A DNA stretch of 64,000 bases from Cytophaga aurantiaca DSM 3654 (GTDB taxonomy: Bacteria; Bacteroidota; Bacteroidia; Cytophagales; Cytophagaceae): the NCBI RefSeq assembly GCF_000379725.1, contig NZ_KB903665.1, positions 130,381 through 194,380 of the forward strand. Direction: 5' to 3'. The notes under the pieces are model-generated. The model worked only from the letters and a program-made list of their open reading frames with translations. It searched no databases and was not told the origin of the DNA. Position 1 is the first letter of the stretch. The number at the start of each line of letters is the position of its first letter. Shown here piece after piece: positions 46,886 to 53,765 of this stretch. Made by a program: the position numbers and the translations under genes.

Positions 46886-46908
46886 CTGACCACTGACAAC
46901 TGTCTACT
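46886..46908. repeat. Copy 2 of the dispersed GTGGTCAGT-type repeat
   Basis: This matches 22 of 23 bases with 6693-6715. An inverted GTGGTCAGT lies at 46732-46740, on the other side of the terminator, the same arrangement as around 6.6 kb. Confidence 0.6.
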
Positions 46909-46913
46909 GACTA

Positions 46914-47225
46914 CTAATAATACGTTTTCGGTGCCTTTGGTTTCTTCTTTTTCTTTTCAAACTCCTCATTATTGCCCCTACGTGAAGGCTGGAATTTTTC
47001 TAATTCTTTACGTTTGGTTTTGTTCTGTTTGTATTGCTCTTTTAAGGCTTCATCACTCTCCTCATTATATAAAAAATCACTGTTTTCAAGCGTGGTATTT
47101 TGATTTTTGTGCTTAACAACTCTGAGTTTCTTTTCAGACTGTAAGGACATAAGTTTATCCTTGCGAGATTTACAAGAACACACTAAAAGAAGAATGATAA
47201 AAATTAAACTACTGAACCTTAACAT
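46914..47225 (-). CDS. Small basic lipoprotein
   Basis: This 103-aa protein has a lipobox (IFIILLLVCSC, Cys18) and a highly charged body (YKQNKTKRKELEKFQPSRRG, FEKKKKKPKAPKTYY). It is probably anchored to a membrane facing the periplasm. The basic tail may bind nucleic acid, peptidoglycan or acidic glycan. No family is recognised. It lies 32 bp downstream of the XRE-regulator gene on the same strand and may be co-transcribed with it. Confidence 0.6.
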   Translation of the reverse strand: MLRFSSLIFIILLLVCSCKSRKDKLMSLQSEKKLRVVKHKNQNTTLENSDFLYNEESDEALKEQYKQNKTKRKELEKFQPSRRGNNEEFEKKKKKPKAPKTYY

Positions 47226-47257
47226 TTTGAATTTTTATTGAAAATTGGTTAAGAATA

Positions 47258-47926
47258 TTAATTCGGATTGAATGTCTCAAATGTATTATCGGAATAAAAG
47301 AAGACAATTTTTACGACTTTTTTATCATTTTGAACAGAATTTTCTCTCTGAGTAGCTTCCTGAGTGACTTTAGGAGAGTTTGCAGGGATTTCCTGAGCGC
47401 TAGAAGTCGCTTTACCGGCTAATACAGACGGACCTGGAATAACAGCTACAGGTTCATGAATAGGCTGAAGAGGTTCAGCCTTAGGTATTTCTGCGTGTAT
47501 ATGTTCTTTGATCTCTGGTACTGCAGCGAATGTTGGCGCAGATTGAGTGTACATAACTTTTTTAGAGTCTGGAGCATTCGCTTGATCATCATCGGATATA
47601 GATGGCTTAGCGATCGGTTGAGCTGCTACAGGCGGTTCTACGCGAAAATTTTCTGCCGGTATTGGCTGTATAGGAGCTACGTCTCCCTTTGTATCGAATA
47701 AATCTAATTGTTTCATTGGTCCAGTTCCCATAATTAACCAGGTAGGATTGAGGTCTGAAAAATTGTTTAATATCTTCTGTATAAAGTCCAGGCTGGGTTT
47801 ATTCCGCCCGGACACCAAATGCGACATACTGGAGCGCTGTACGTCTATTTTATCCGCAAATTCTGAGGCTGTGAGCTCATAATTTTTCATTAGGATAAGG
47901 ACTCGCTCTACAATTGATTCTTCCAT
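47258..47926 (-). CDS. XRE-family helix-turn-helix regulator
   Basis: This 222-aa protein has an N-terminal Cro/C1-type HTH (~1-70: LTASEFADKIDVQRSSMSHL then SGRNKPSLDFIQKILNNF and LNPTWLIMGTGPM) and a long low-complexity Pro/Ala/Glu-rich tail (~80-205) that ends in a short beta-like motif (KVVKIVFFYSDNTFETF). It probably binds DNA as a dimer. The region upstream of its start carries at least six TTACAnnTGTAA-type dyads, which makes autoregulation likely (inference). Confidence 0.85.
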   Translation of the reverse strand: MEESIVERVLILMKNYELTASEFADKIDVQRSSMSHLVSGRNKPSLDFIQKILNNFSDLNPTWLIMGTGPMKQLDLFDTKGDVAPIQPIPAENFRVEPPVAAQPIAKPSISDDDQANAPDSKKVMYTQSAPTFAAVPEIKEHIHAEIPKAEPLQPIHEPVAVIPGPSVLAGKATSSAQEIPANSPKVTQEATQRENSVQNDKKVVKIVFFYSDNTFETFNPN

Positions 47927-48315
47927 GTTGTAAACTGTATTTACAAATGTAATAGTTTTAATGATTACTTTTGTAACTTTACTATTAAATATTTAAATAC
48001 CTGAATTACAATTATATACATATGTAATTTACATTTGTAATTACATATGTAAACTTAATTTACAATTGTAATTACAAATGTAAATAGTATTCATATGCAT
48101 CAAAAACGCACTATTTTATACTATACTACAACAGCAGTGCGTACATTTTACTTTAAATAGTATAGTTTTAAGTATTACTTAACAGACTTATATGAAAAAA
48201 CAAATCACCAAATACACATTGAAAGTCTGTTTTTACAATTGTAAGAGATATAATCGAATGGATTTGATGTAAAAATTTAACCTGTAAACTGCAATAATTT
48301 ACATTTGTGTGGGTC
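47927..48315. promoter_or_regulatory. Operator array of TTACAnnTGTAA palindromes
   Basis: Upstream of the XRE gene the following dyads are visible: 47941-47952, 47965-47976 (TTACTTTTGTAA), 48017-48026 (TACATATGTA), 48029-48040, 48041-48052, 48060-48071, 48072-48083 and 48233-48244. A degenerate copy is at 48299-48310. Several are head to tail with no spacer. This 389-bp stretch has no gene. Further copies lie inside the neighbouring mobile element (48388-48399, 51454-51465). Confidence 0.7.
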
Positions 48316-48323
48316 TTTATAGA
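48316..48323. repeat. Target-site duplication, left copy
   Basis: The 8-bp TTTATAGA directly outside the left terminal repeat is repeated exactly at 51527-51534 directly outside the right one. Confidence 0.85.
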
Positions 48324-48407
48324 GGTAACTATATACCACTTGGGACTAAATGAGTTAAAGGTCTGAAAAATAACTGGTATGTACTGTTTACATTTGTGAA
48401 ATAGTTG

Positions 48408-48415
48408 TATATTTG
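48408..48415 (+). promoter_or_regulatory. -7 box for a plus-strand transcript at the transposon left end
   Basis: TATATTTG (TAnnTTTG) is preceded at 48388-48399 by a TTACATTTGTGA operator-like dyad that overlaps the expected -33 region. The same -7 octamer serves the transposase gene at 49041. The next downstream feature on this strand is the hairpin RNA at 48421. Confidence 0.5.
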
Positions 48416-48420
48416 CATTG

Positions 48421-48489
48421 ATCCTACTTCAAATGAGGGCTTTGAGCGGCGCGACGTAGCTTAGTCTGATGAAGTAGGGTTTGTTTTTT
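48421..48489 (+). ncRNA. Predicted small RNA facing the HEPN gene
   Basis: Starting ~6 nt after the -7 box, about 69 nt would be transcribed. An outer 11-bp stem (48421-48431 with 48470-48480, one G-U pair) is followed by TTGTTTTTT, as in a rho-independent end. The loop (48432-48469) is GC-rich against a very AT-rich background. The T run is only on the plus strand, so the hairpin does not serve as terminator for the minus-strand HEPN gene, whose last ~29 nt it overlaps in antisense. This is a prediction from sequence only. Confidence 0.45.
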
Positions 48490-48961
48490 CTAGTAATTCA
48501 GCCATCATATCCCTATTTCCAGTAAGCATCTTATCAAGACTTTCAATAACTGCATCAGTTATTTCAAATTCATTTACCTTATTTTTAAATCTAAGAAGTC
48601 TCAATTTACTTTTACTCACATATAATTCATGAGCTTCACCTGATGTATCTAGCATCCAATGAGCTAACTTATTTCTAGTAGTCATTAAAAAGGTTAAGTC
48701 TTCTGATTTTGATTTATGTTTAATGTAAATTTCATTGTCATATTTTTCCATAACATACCATAAAAGAAGTCTTTTAGGCTCAAAAGCTACATTCTCACAC
48801 ATTATATACTCAAATAGTTCTTTCTTTTTATGTGCTTCGTCACAAAAGTGTCTAGTGAGATATTCATCTATTAACCTTTCAATAAAAATAAATTCATTCA
48901 AATAGTGCCCTCTTATCTCCATAGAGTGTATTTGCATTTGTTTTGTTATTTCATCATCCAT
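48461..48961 (-). CDS. HEPN-motif protein carried by the transposon
   Basis: This 166-aa mostly helical, soluble protein has RNKLAH at residues 96-101, an R-N-x3-H motif as in HEPN-domain RNases, preceded by a long helix with LNEFIFIERLIDEYL. Many HEPN proteins are RNA-cleaving toxins or defence factors. Others are inactive. It is a passenger near the left end of the element and has no partner protein gene beside it. A predicted small RNA on the opposite strand overlaps its 3' end. The base composition is more AT-rich than in flanking housekeeping genes. Confidence 0.65.
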   Translation of the reverse strand: MDDEITKQMQIHSMEIRGHYLNEFIFIERLIDEYLTRHFCDEAHKKKELFEYIMCENVAFEPKRLLLWYVMEKYDNEIYIKHKSKSEDLTFLMTTRNKLAHWMLDTSGEAHELYVSKSKLRLLRFKNKVNEFEITDAVIESLDKMLTGNRDMMAELLEKTNPTSSD

Positions 48962-49040
48962 AATTTAAAAGTTTAGAGGTTCAAACCCCTAACATACAAA
49001 AATATATTAAATAATATTAGGTAGTTATTGGGACAAGATG

Positions 49041-49048
49041 TATATTTG
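49041..49048 (+). promoter_or_regulatory. -7 box of the transposase gene
   Basis: TATATTTG at 49041-49048 is 22 bp upstream of the transposase ATG. A convincing -33 TTG at 19-20 bp is not seen. Confidence 0.5.
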
Positions 49049-49069
49049 TATCAACAAAACGGTACAATT

Positions 49070-49984
49070 ATGGTAACTCAATTTAAAAGCCTTATTCAAC
49101 TACTAGACCACTTCGAAGAAGAATCTACTTGTATTCAGTACTTAGTACAGACAAGATGGAGTGGTGGGGCTGTATGTTGCCCTCATTGCGGTAATGAAAA
49201 GGTGTATACTACTAACAGAGGCTACAAATGTGCTGATAAGGACTGCGCTAAGAAGTTTACAGTAACAACCGGAACGATATTCGAAAATACTAAGATCTCT
49301 TTACGTCTTTGGTTCGCAGCTATCTACTTAGGAACAGCACACAAAAAAGGTATTTCTTCACTTCAATTAAGCCGTGATTTGAATATCACTCAAAAAACAG
49401 CTTGGTTTTTACTACACAGAGTACGTGAAATGCTGAATGAAAATGCACCTGAATTATTAGATGGTACAGTTGAGGTTGATGAAACATATATCGGTGGTAA
49501 GAATCAAAACCGCCATAACAATAAGAAGAAAGAAAACAGCACTGGTGGAGCTGGCAAAACGCCTGTATTTGGAGTTTTACAACGTGGTGGTGTAGTTCGT
49601 GCGCAAGTTGTTAAGAATACAACAGGAGCAACGCTAAAGCCTTTAATCAGAAAGAACGTTAAGTTTGATTCCATTATGGTATCAGATGAAAACAAAGCTT
49701 ACCACGGTTTATCTTTATACTACGACCACAGAACGATAAATCATAGTGCTAAAGAATACGTTAGAGGCGTTGACTATACAAACACATTAGAAGGGTATTG
49801 GTCTTTACTTAAAAGGGGTATTATCGGTATCTACCATAACGTTAGCCCTAAACACTTAAACCGTTACTGCGCTGAATTTAGCTACCGTTATAACACTCGT
49901 AAGGTAAAAGATGGTGACCGTTTTGAACTTGCTATCAAAAATGTAAGCGGTAGACGTTTGACTTATTCTAAACTTATTTCGTAA
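49070..49984 (+). CDS. IS1595-family (ISXO2-like) transposase
   Basis: This 304-aa transposase has an N-terminal zinc ribbon (C-P-H-C ... C-x4-C in VCCPHCGNEKVY and YKCADKDCAKKF), an HTH-like region (SSLQLSRDLNITQKTAWFLL) and a DDE/N catalytic domain. The domain has first Asp in VEVDETYIGG, second Asp in SIMVSDENKAY and the last block NTLEGYWSLLKRGIIGIYH. It cuts and joins the ends of the surrounding element. A TTG at 49028 is also in frame, but ATG 49070 gives the usual start. It is full length with no frameshift. Confidence 0.93.
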   Translation: MVTQFKSLIQLLDHFEEESTCIQYLVQTRWSGGAVCCPHCGNEKVYTTNRGYKCADKDCAKKFTVTTGTIFENTKISLRLWFAAIYLGTAHKKGISSLQLSRDLNITQKTAWFLLHRVREMLNENAPELLDGTVEVDETYIGGKNQNRHNNKKKENSTGGAGKTPVFGVLQRGGVVRAQVVKNTTGATLKPLIRKNVKFDSIMVSDENKAYHGLSLYYDHRTINHSAKEYVRGVDYTNTLEGYWSLLKRGIIGIYHNVSPKHLNRYCAEFSYRYNTRKVKDGDRFELAIKNVSGRRLTYSKLIS

Positions 49985-49992
49985 CTTGTAGT

Positions 49993-50133
49993 ATGGCAAA
50001 AGAGAAAAAAGAACCCAAGAAAAGGGCAGACAAATACGATGCTAAATTGAAGGTGAAGGGGACGTTTGAGGACGTAATTAAAGCCTCGTTTCTGAAACCA
50101 AAAAACAAAGACAATAAAAAAGCCTCCGAGTAA
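49993..50133 (+). CDS. Small basic protein downstream of the transposase
   Basis: The 46-codon frame begins 8 bp after the transposase stop: MAKEKKEPKKRADKYDAKLK, then VKGTFEDVIKASF and a basic tail. It resembles small Lys-rich proteins common in Bacteroidota that share a KYDxKLxVKGTFxDVxK core (from memory). Tight coupling to the transposase suggests a role in transposition or its control. The terminator at 50113 overlaps its end. Confidence 0.65.
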   Translation: MAKEKKEPKKRADKYDAKLKVKGTFEDVIKASFLKPKNKDNKKASE

Positions 50134-50150
50134 TCAGAGGCTTTTTTATT
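50113..50150. terminator. Bidirectional terminator inside the transposon
   Basis: AATAAAAAAGCCTC / GAGGCTTTTTTATT (50113-50126 with 50137-50150) has a 10-nt loop. It serves the transposase unit (plus) and the ImmA-like unit (minus). Confidence 0.88.
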
Positions 50151-50832
50151 ATTTAATAGAAATTGAAATATTGTGAAATGTTTTATGGTAAGCCTTTATT
50201 ACAAACTCGGGCATTTTATGAACTTTTGCAACATCATAATAACTAACAGTACCATCATCTAATATCTCCATAATGGCTGTTGTTGTAATTTCTTGATGGC
50301 TAAATGGAAATATTATGTCTATCGCCATTGTAATAGCAGAAAATTCAGTAGAAGATTCATCAGAAAAAGGATCTAAAGAATTACCAAAACTTGCATTATA
50401 GGTGTTCTTTATATATTTATCTTGAATATTAACTAAATCAGATATTTGACTTTTAATATCGCAAGGATTATATCCTTTCTGAACACCTTTTTGAGAATCA
50501 ATATAAAGTTGCATTAATTCTTTGCATATGGTAAAGCGTGTCCAACAATCATTAAGTTTCCCATTAACAATAATTTCAGCAGTATTCCTTTTTACCTTAA
50601 GAATTCCATAAACATTACTAGTAGGAAAGTGGTGATACTTTCTTATGATAATCTCCTTAATTGGACTGTTAACTAATTTTAAATGCTCTAATACGATATC
50701 AGATAAGGCATTTGTATTTAATTGTAAAATTCCAGGTATTGTTGAAGCTTGATAAATTTCTCCTTCTTTTCTTTTTGATAAATCGTGAGATAGTGTAATG
50801 CCACTTCTTACTACATCTAATAAATAAGCCAT
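50149..50832 (-). CDS. ImmA/IrrE-like (M78-type) protein lacking the HExxH motif
   Basis: This 227-aa soluble protein shows the IrrE/ImmA pattern: an allosteric beta region (AEIIVNGKLNDCWTRFTICKE in part), then the helix where HExxH normally sits, here KELMQ (residues 104-108), followed by STEFSAITMAIDIIFP, which matches the family's E-x2-A-x2-FA-x2-LLMP helix. Loss of the zinc ligands suggests a non-proteolytic, regulatory or inactive form. It forms a two-gene unit with the 73-aa gene 33 bp upstream, inside the transposon. Confidence 0.65.
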   Translation of the reverse strand: MAYLLDVVRSGITLSHDLSKRKEGEIYQASTIPGILQLNTNALSDIVLEHLKLVNSPIKEIIIRKYHHFPTSNVYGILKVKRNTAEIIVNGKLNDCWTRFTICKELMQLYIDSQKGVQKGYNPCDIKSQISDLVNIQDKYIKNTYNASFGNSLDPFSDESSTEFSAITMAIDIIFPFSHQEITTTAIMEILDDGTVSYYDVAKVHKMPEFVIKAYHKTFHNISISIK

Positions 50833-50865
50833 TAAAAATAAAATTATTGAATATAATCGTAAATA

Positions 50866-51087
50866 TTATTTAGAATGGTGAATAAGCTCCATATCAGAAT
50901 CTGTAGTATTTTTTATGGCCATAAAGAATGCTCTAGCATCTTCAATTACTGATTCTACTGAAACATTTTTATCAGGTGCAATAAAAAATCTTATAGAATC
51001 ACAACCATCTTCGGAAGCTAATTTCTCTAATTCTTCAGCATATTGCTTAGAAATAGAATTGTCTATTATTGACGCGCGGTTTTCCAT
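50866..51087 (-). CDS. 73-aa partner of the ImmA/IrrE-like protein
   Basis: This 73-aa acidic, mostly helical protein (KQYAEELEKLASEDGCDSIR ... VIEDARAFFMAIKNT) lies directly upstream of the ImmA-like gene on the same strand. No HTH is evident. Size and order resemble the first gene of small two-gene toxin-antitoxin or regulatory units, but no family is recognised. Its upstream region holds several palindromes (51124-51233). Confidence 0.6.
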   Translation of the reverse strand: MENRASIIDNSISKQYAEELEKLASEDGCDSIRFFIAPDKNVSVESVIEDARAFFMAIKNTTDSDMELIHHSK

Positions 51088-51123
51088 TTTCTTGTAGTTT
51101 TTAGTATGCTCAATTTATCTTAT

Positions 51124-51233
51124 GTAAATACTATTTACAATTAGTCTAAATAGTATTTTATAGACTCACAAAATTAATCAATTATAATTGATATCAATAT
51201 ATTTTGATATATAATTACTAAATATATTTAGTA
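51124..51233. promoter_or_regulatory. Cluster of AT-rich palindromes upstream of the ImmA-like unit
   Basis: The dyads are GTAAATA-C-TATTTAC (51124-51138), its near copy at 51147-51159, ATCAATTATAATTGAT (51177-51192), ATATCAA-N6-TTGATAT (51191-51210) and TACTAAATATATTTAGTA (51216-51233). They sit 37-146 bp upstream of the 73-aa gene start. The rest of the gap to 51503 is AT-rich without a gene, apart from a TTACATTTGTAA site at 51454-51465. Confidence 0.55.
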
Positions 51234-51503
51234 TATACTTGACATTTTCATACATCAGATCGCCAGTAAGTTACAACGTATACATGCCGTAATTATTATG
51301 TAATTATAGATAAATATTACATAATTTAGTGTAAGTTGATAGTAATTTAGAATATTTATAAACAGGTTAATAAACATTTAACTCCAATTTGAACGAGAGA
51401 TTACACTAAAGGTTTTGTATAACCTATTCTGCAAATTCCCCTCAAACTACCTTTTACATTTGTAATCTATTCATTTATAATAACTTATTGATAGATAGGC
51501 TTT

Positions 51504-51557
51504 GTCCCAACTGGTATATAGTTACCTTTATAGAGGTAACTATATACCAGTTGGGAC
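51504..51557. repeat. Right end of the transposon plus an extra facing end copy
   Basis: The right terminal repeat (51504-51526), the target duplication (51527-51534) and a third copy of the terminal repeat in the opposite orientation (51535-51557) together form a perfect inverted repeat of 23-bp arms around 8 bp. The third copy lies outside the element and looks like the remnant end of another insertion. Confidence 0.8.
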
Positions 51558-51588
51558 CAAAATAGCTGTCTGCATCCGCATAAAACAA

Positions 51589-51622
51589 AAAAGACCTCTG
51601 TATTTCTACAGAGGTCTTTTAA
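51589..51622 (-). terminator. clpX terminator
   Basis: AAAAGACCTCTGTA / TACAGAGGTCTTTT (51589-51602 with 51607-51620) has a 4-nt loop, and the minus transcript ends in U residues. Confidence 0.9.
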
Positions 51623-51640
51623 ATTCAATATAAACGATCC

Positions 51641-52876
51641 TTAAGCCACTTTGAGCTTCTTATACTTAGATCGGTCCAACTTTTCTTTTGCGTACTCATA
51701 CGTCACAACAAACGTCTTTTGAGGGATCTCAGCCGATGGTAGATCAAACATAGCGTCTGTCATGATAGCTTCACAGATAGAACGTAAACCTCTGGCACCC
51801 AATTTAAATGCCATTGCCTTTTCTACTATATAAATTAAAGCATCTTTTTCAAACGTTAAGGCAATGTCTTCCATTTTGAACAATTTTTGATATTGCTTTA
51901 CAATGGCATTTTTAGGCTGCGTCAGAATTTCCAACAGCATTTCCTCATTCAATGGATCCAGATACGATACCAATGGCAAACGACCAATTAATTCCGGAAT
52001 TAATCCGAAAGTCTTTAAATCTAAGGCTGTTACATACTGAAGAAGATTATCAAAATTGATATCATCCGTGTCATCCTTCGTTTTAAAGCCAATTGGTTGC
52101 GTATTTAAACGGTTTGCAATAATTCTGGAAATACCGTCAAATGCACCACCGCATATAAAAAGTATATTCTCTGTATTTATCGCAATCATCTTCTGGTCAG
52201 GATGTTTTCTTCCTCCTTGTGGCGGAACATTAACAACACTGCCTTCTAATAATTTCAATAATGCTTGTTGAACACCTTCACCGCTTACATCTCTGGTGAT
52301 AGATGGATTGTCGCTTTTGCGTGCAATCTTATCGATCTCATCAATGTAAACAATACCACGTTGCGCTGCGTCCACATCATAATTAGCTGCCTGTAGTAAG
52401 CGTGTAAGGATGGACTCTACGTCTTCACCTACATAACCTGCTTCCGTCAATACAGTAGCATCTGCAATACAAAACGGAACCTGTAATATTTTAGCTAATG
52501 TTCGGGCTAGATAGGTCTTTCCTGTACCGGTTTCGCCAACCATAATGATGTTGGATTTTTCGATCTGTACATCGTCTTCTGCGTTTATTTCGCTTTGCAT
52601 CAAACGTTTGTAGTGATTGTAAACCGCAACAGACATTACTTTTTTAGCCTCATCCTGTCCAATTACATATTGGTCAAGATGGGATTTCATGTTAGCAGGT
52701 TTAATCAGATTAAACTTTGGCTTTGCCTCAAGTGCACTTTTTTGCTTTAGTTCTTCTTGCAAAATATTGTAAGACTGCGTGATGCACTTGTCACACATGT
52801 TGGCATGTATGCCGGTGATCATTAATGCGACTTCTTTTTTAGGTCTTTCGCAGAAAGAACAGGTTTGTTGAGCCAT
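51641..52876 (-). CDS. clpX: ATP-dependent Clp protease ATP-binding subunit ClpX
   Basis: This 411-aa AAA+ unfoldase delivers substrates to ClpP. The N-terminal zinc domain has two C-x2-C pairs ([11 protein letters not shown] and MCDKCI). Walker A is GETGTGKT, Walker B is in [11 protein letters not shown], the substrate pore loop is in the [10 protein letters not shown] region, and sensor-2/arginine features follow ([11 protein letters not shown]). The length and start are standard. It lies downstream of clpP, with a hairpin between them. Confidence 0.97.
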   Translation of the reverse strand: MAQQTCSFCERPKKEVALMITGIHANMCDKCITQSYNILQEELKQKSALEAKPKFNLIKPANMKSHLDQYVIGQDEAKKVMSVAVYNHYKRLMQSEINAEDDVQIEKSNIIMVGETGTGKTYLARTLAKILQVPFCIADATVLTEAGYVGEDVESILTRLLQAANYDVDAAQRGIVYIDEIDKIARKSDNPSITRDVSGEGVQQALLKLLEGSVVNVPPQGGRKHPDQKMIAINTENILFICGGAFDGISRIIANRLNTQPIGFKTKDDTDDINFDNLLQYVTALDLKTFGLIPELIGRLPLVSYLDPLNEEMLLEILTQPKNAIVKQYQKLFKMEDIALTFEKDALIYIVEKAMAFKLGARGLRSICEAIMTDAMFDLPSAEIPQKTFVVTYEYAKEKLDRSKYKKLKVA

Positions 52877-52903
52877 GTTTGAATAAATCTATTGTGTTAG
52901 GTA

Positions 52904-52950
52904 TAAAGCAGATAAAAGCATGAACACAGTCCATGCTTTTATCTGCTTTA
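52904..52950 (-). terminator. Hairpin between clpP and clpX
   Basis: A perfect 19-bp stem (52904-52922 with 52932-52950) has a 9-nt loop. It may be a partial terminator or processing site, which would let clpP and clpX be expressed at different levels. Confidence 0.75.
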
Positions 52951-52974
52951 AGTAATTTTAAAAGGAAGGATGAA

Positions 52975-53667
52975 TTAGCTTCTTACCAATACTTCATCAA
53001 TGATGCCGTATTCTTTTGCTTCCGCTGCTTTCAACCAATAATCACGATCTGAATGTTTTTCGATCGTTTCAATATCTTTTCCTGAGTGCTTAGCTAAAAT
53101 TGCATACAATTCTGCTTTCAGTTTCAATATTTCGCGGGCTGTAATTTCAATATCAGATGCTTGTCCTTGTGCACCGCCTAATGGCTGGTGAATCATGATT
53201 CTTGAATGGGGAAGTGCTGAACGTTTTTTATCCGCACCACCGCAAAGCAATACAGCGCCCATAGATGCTGCAAGACCAACACATGTTGTAGATACATCCG
53301 GATTGATGTAATGCATGGTATCGTAAATACCCAAACCTGCATATACAGAACCACCCGGACTGTTGATATACATCATGATGTCTTTCTTCGGATCAACTGA
53401 TTCAAGGAACAACAACTGTGCATTCACCACGTTCGCTACGTAATCGTCAATTCCTGTACCCAGGAAAATAATACGGTCACCCATTAAACGAGAGAAAACG
53501 TCAATTACTGTTGCACGCATCTGGCGTTCTTCAACAACATTTGGAGTCATACCAACAATGTAGTTCGGCGCAATGCTTTGTATTTGATTGATATAGCTGT
53601 CAACGGCAAGGCTACTGATTCCCTGATCCTTTACAGCAAATTTTCTGAATTCGTTCTGGTTGATCAT
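52975..53667 (-). CDS. clpP: ATP-dependent Clp protease proteolytic subunit ClpP
   Basis: This 230-aa serine protease forms the tetradecameric barrel that degrades substrates fed by ClpX. The catalytic Ser is in [16 protein letters not shown] and the catalytic His in [19 protein letters not shown]. The Asp region ([20 protein letters not shown]) follows. The frame is open to 53754, but that stretch spans the tig terminator. ATG 53667 gives the normal start with a short propeptide-like N-terminus. Confidence 0.96.
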   Translation of the reverse strand: MINQNEFRKFAVKDQGISSLAVDSYINQIQSIAPNYIVGMTPNVVEERQMRATVIDVFSRLMGDRIIFLGTGIDDYVANVVNAQLLFLESVDPKKDIMMYINSPGGSVYAGLGIYDTMHYINPDVSTTCVGLAASMGAVLLCGGADKKRSALPHSRIMIHQPLGGAQGQASDIEITAREILKLKAELYAILAKHSGKDIETIEKHSDRDYWLKAAEAKEYGIIDEVLVRS

Positions 53668-53706
53668 TCTGGTTTGGTGTTTTAAATGGTATACGTTGTA
53701 CAAATG

Positions 53707-53736
53707 TAAAAAAAAAGTCCTTTTAACAAAGGACTT
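53707..53736 (-). terminator. tig terminator
   Basis: AAGTCCTTT / AAAGGACTT (53715-53723 with 53728-53736) is followed by nine U residues on the minus strand. It separates tig from clpP. Confidence 0.85.
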
Positions 53737-53765
53737 CTTTTCATTGTAACACAAATCGTGAATAA

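Larger units (their letters stand above)
48324..51526. mobile_element. IS1595-family (ISXO2-like) transposon with passenger genes
   Basis: This 3203-bp element is bounded by 23-bp terminal inverted repeats (48324-48346 and 51504-51526, one mismatch; ends GGTAAC...GTTACC) and an 8-bp AT-rich target duplication (TTTATAGA). It holds an ISXO2-like transposase, a HEPN-motif gene, a predicted small RNA, a 46-aa gene, an ImmA/IrrE-like gene and its 73-aa partner. Eight-bp target duplications and occasional passenger genes are known for the IS1595 family. All parts look intact, so it may be active. Confidence 0.85.

Noticed and set aside
48440..48476. Stretch GTAGCTTAGTCTGATGAAG resembling a tRNA D arm
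   Set aside because: No anticodon arm, T arm or matching acceptor stem follows. It is part of the predicted hairpin RNA.
48324..51526. Integrative element using tRNA-Leu as attachment site
   Set aside because: The element has transposase-type ends and target duplication, and the tRNA is 3.7 kb away and intact. No integrase is present.
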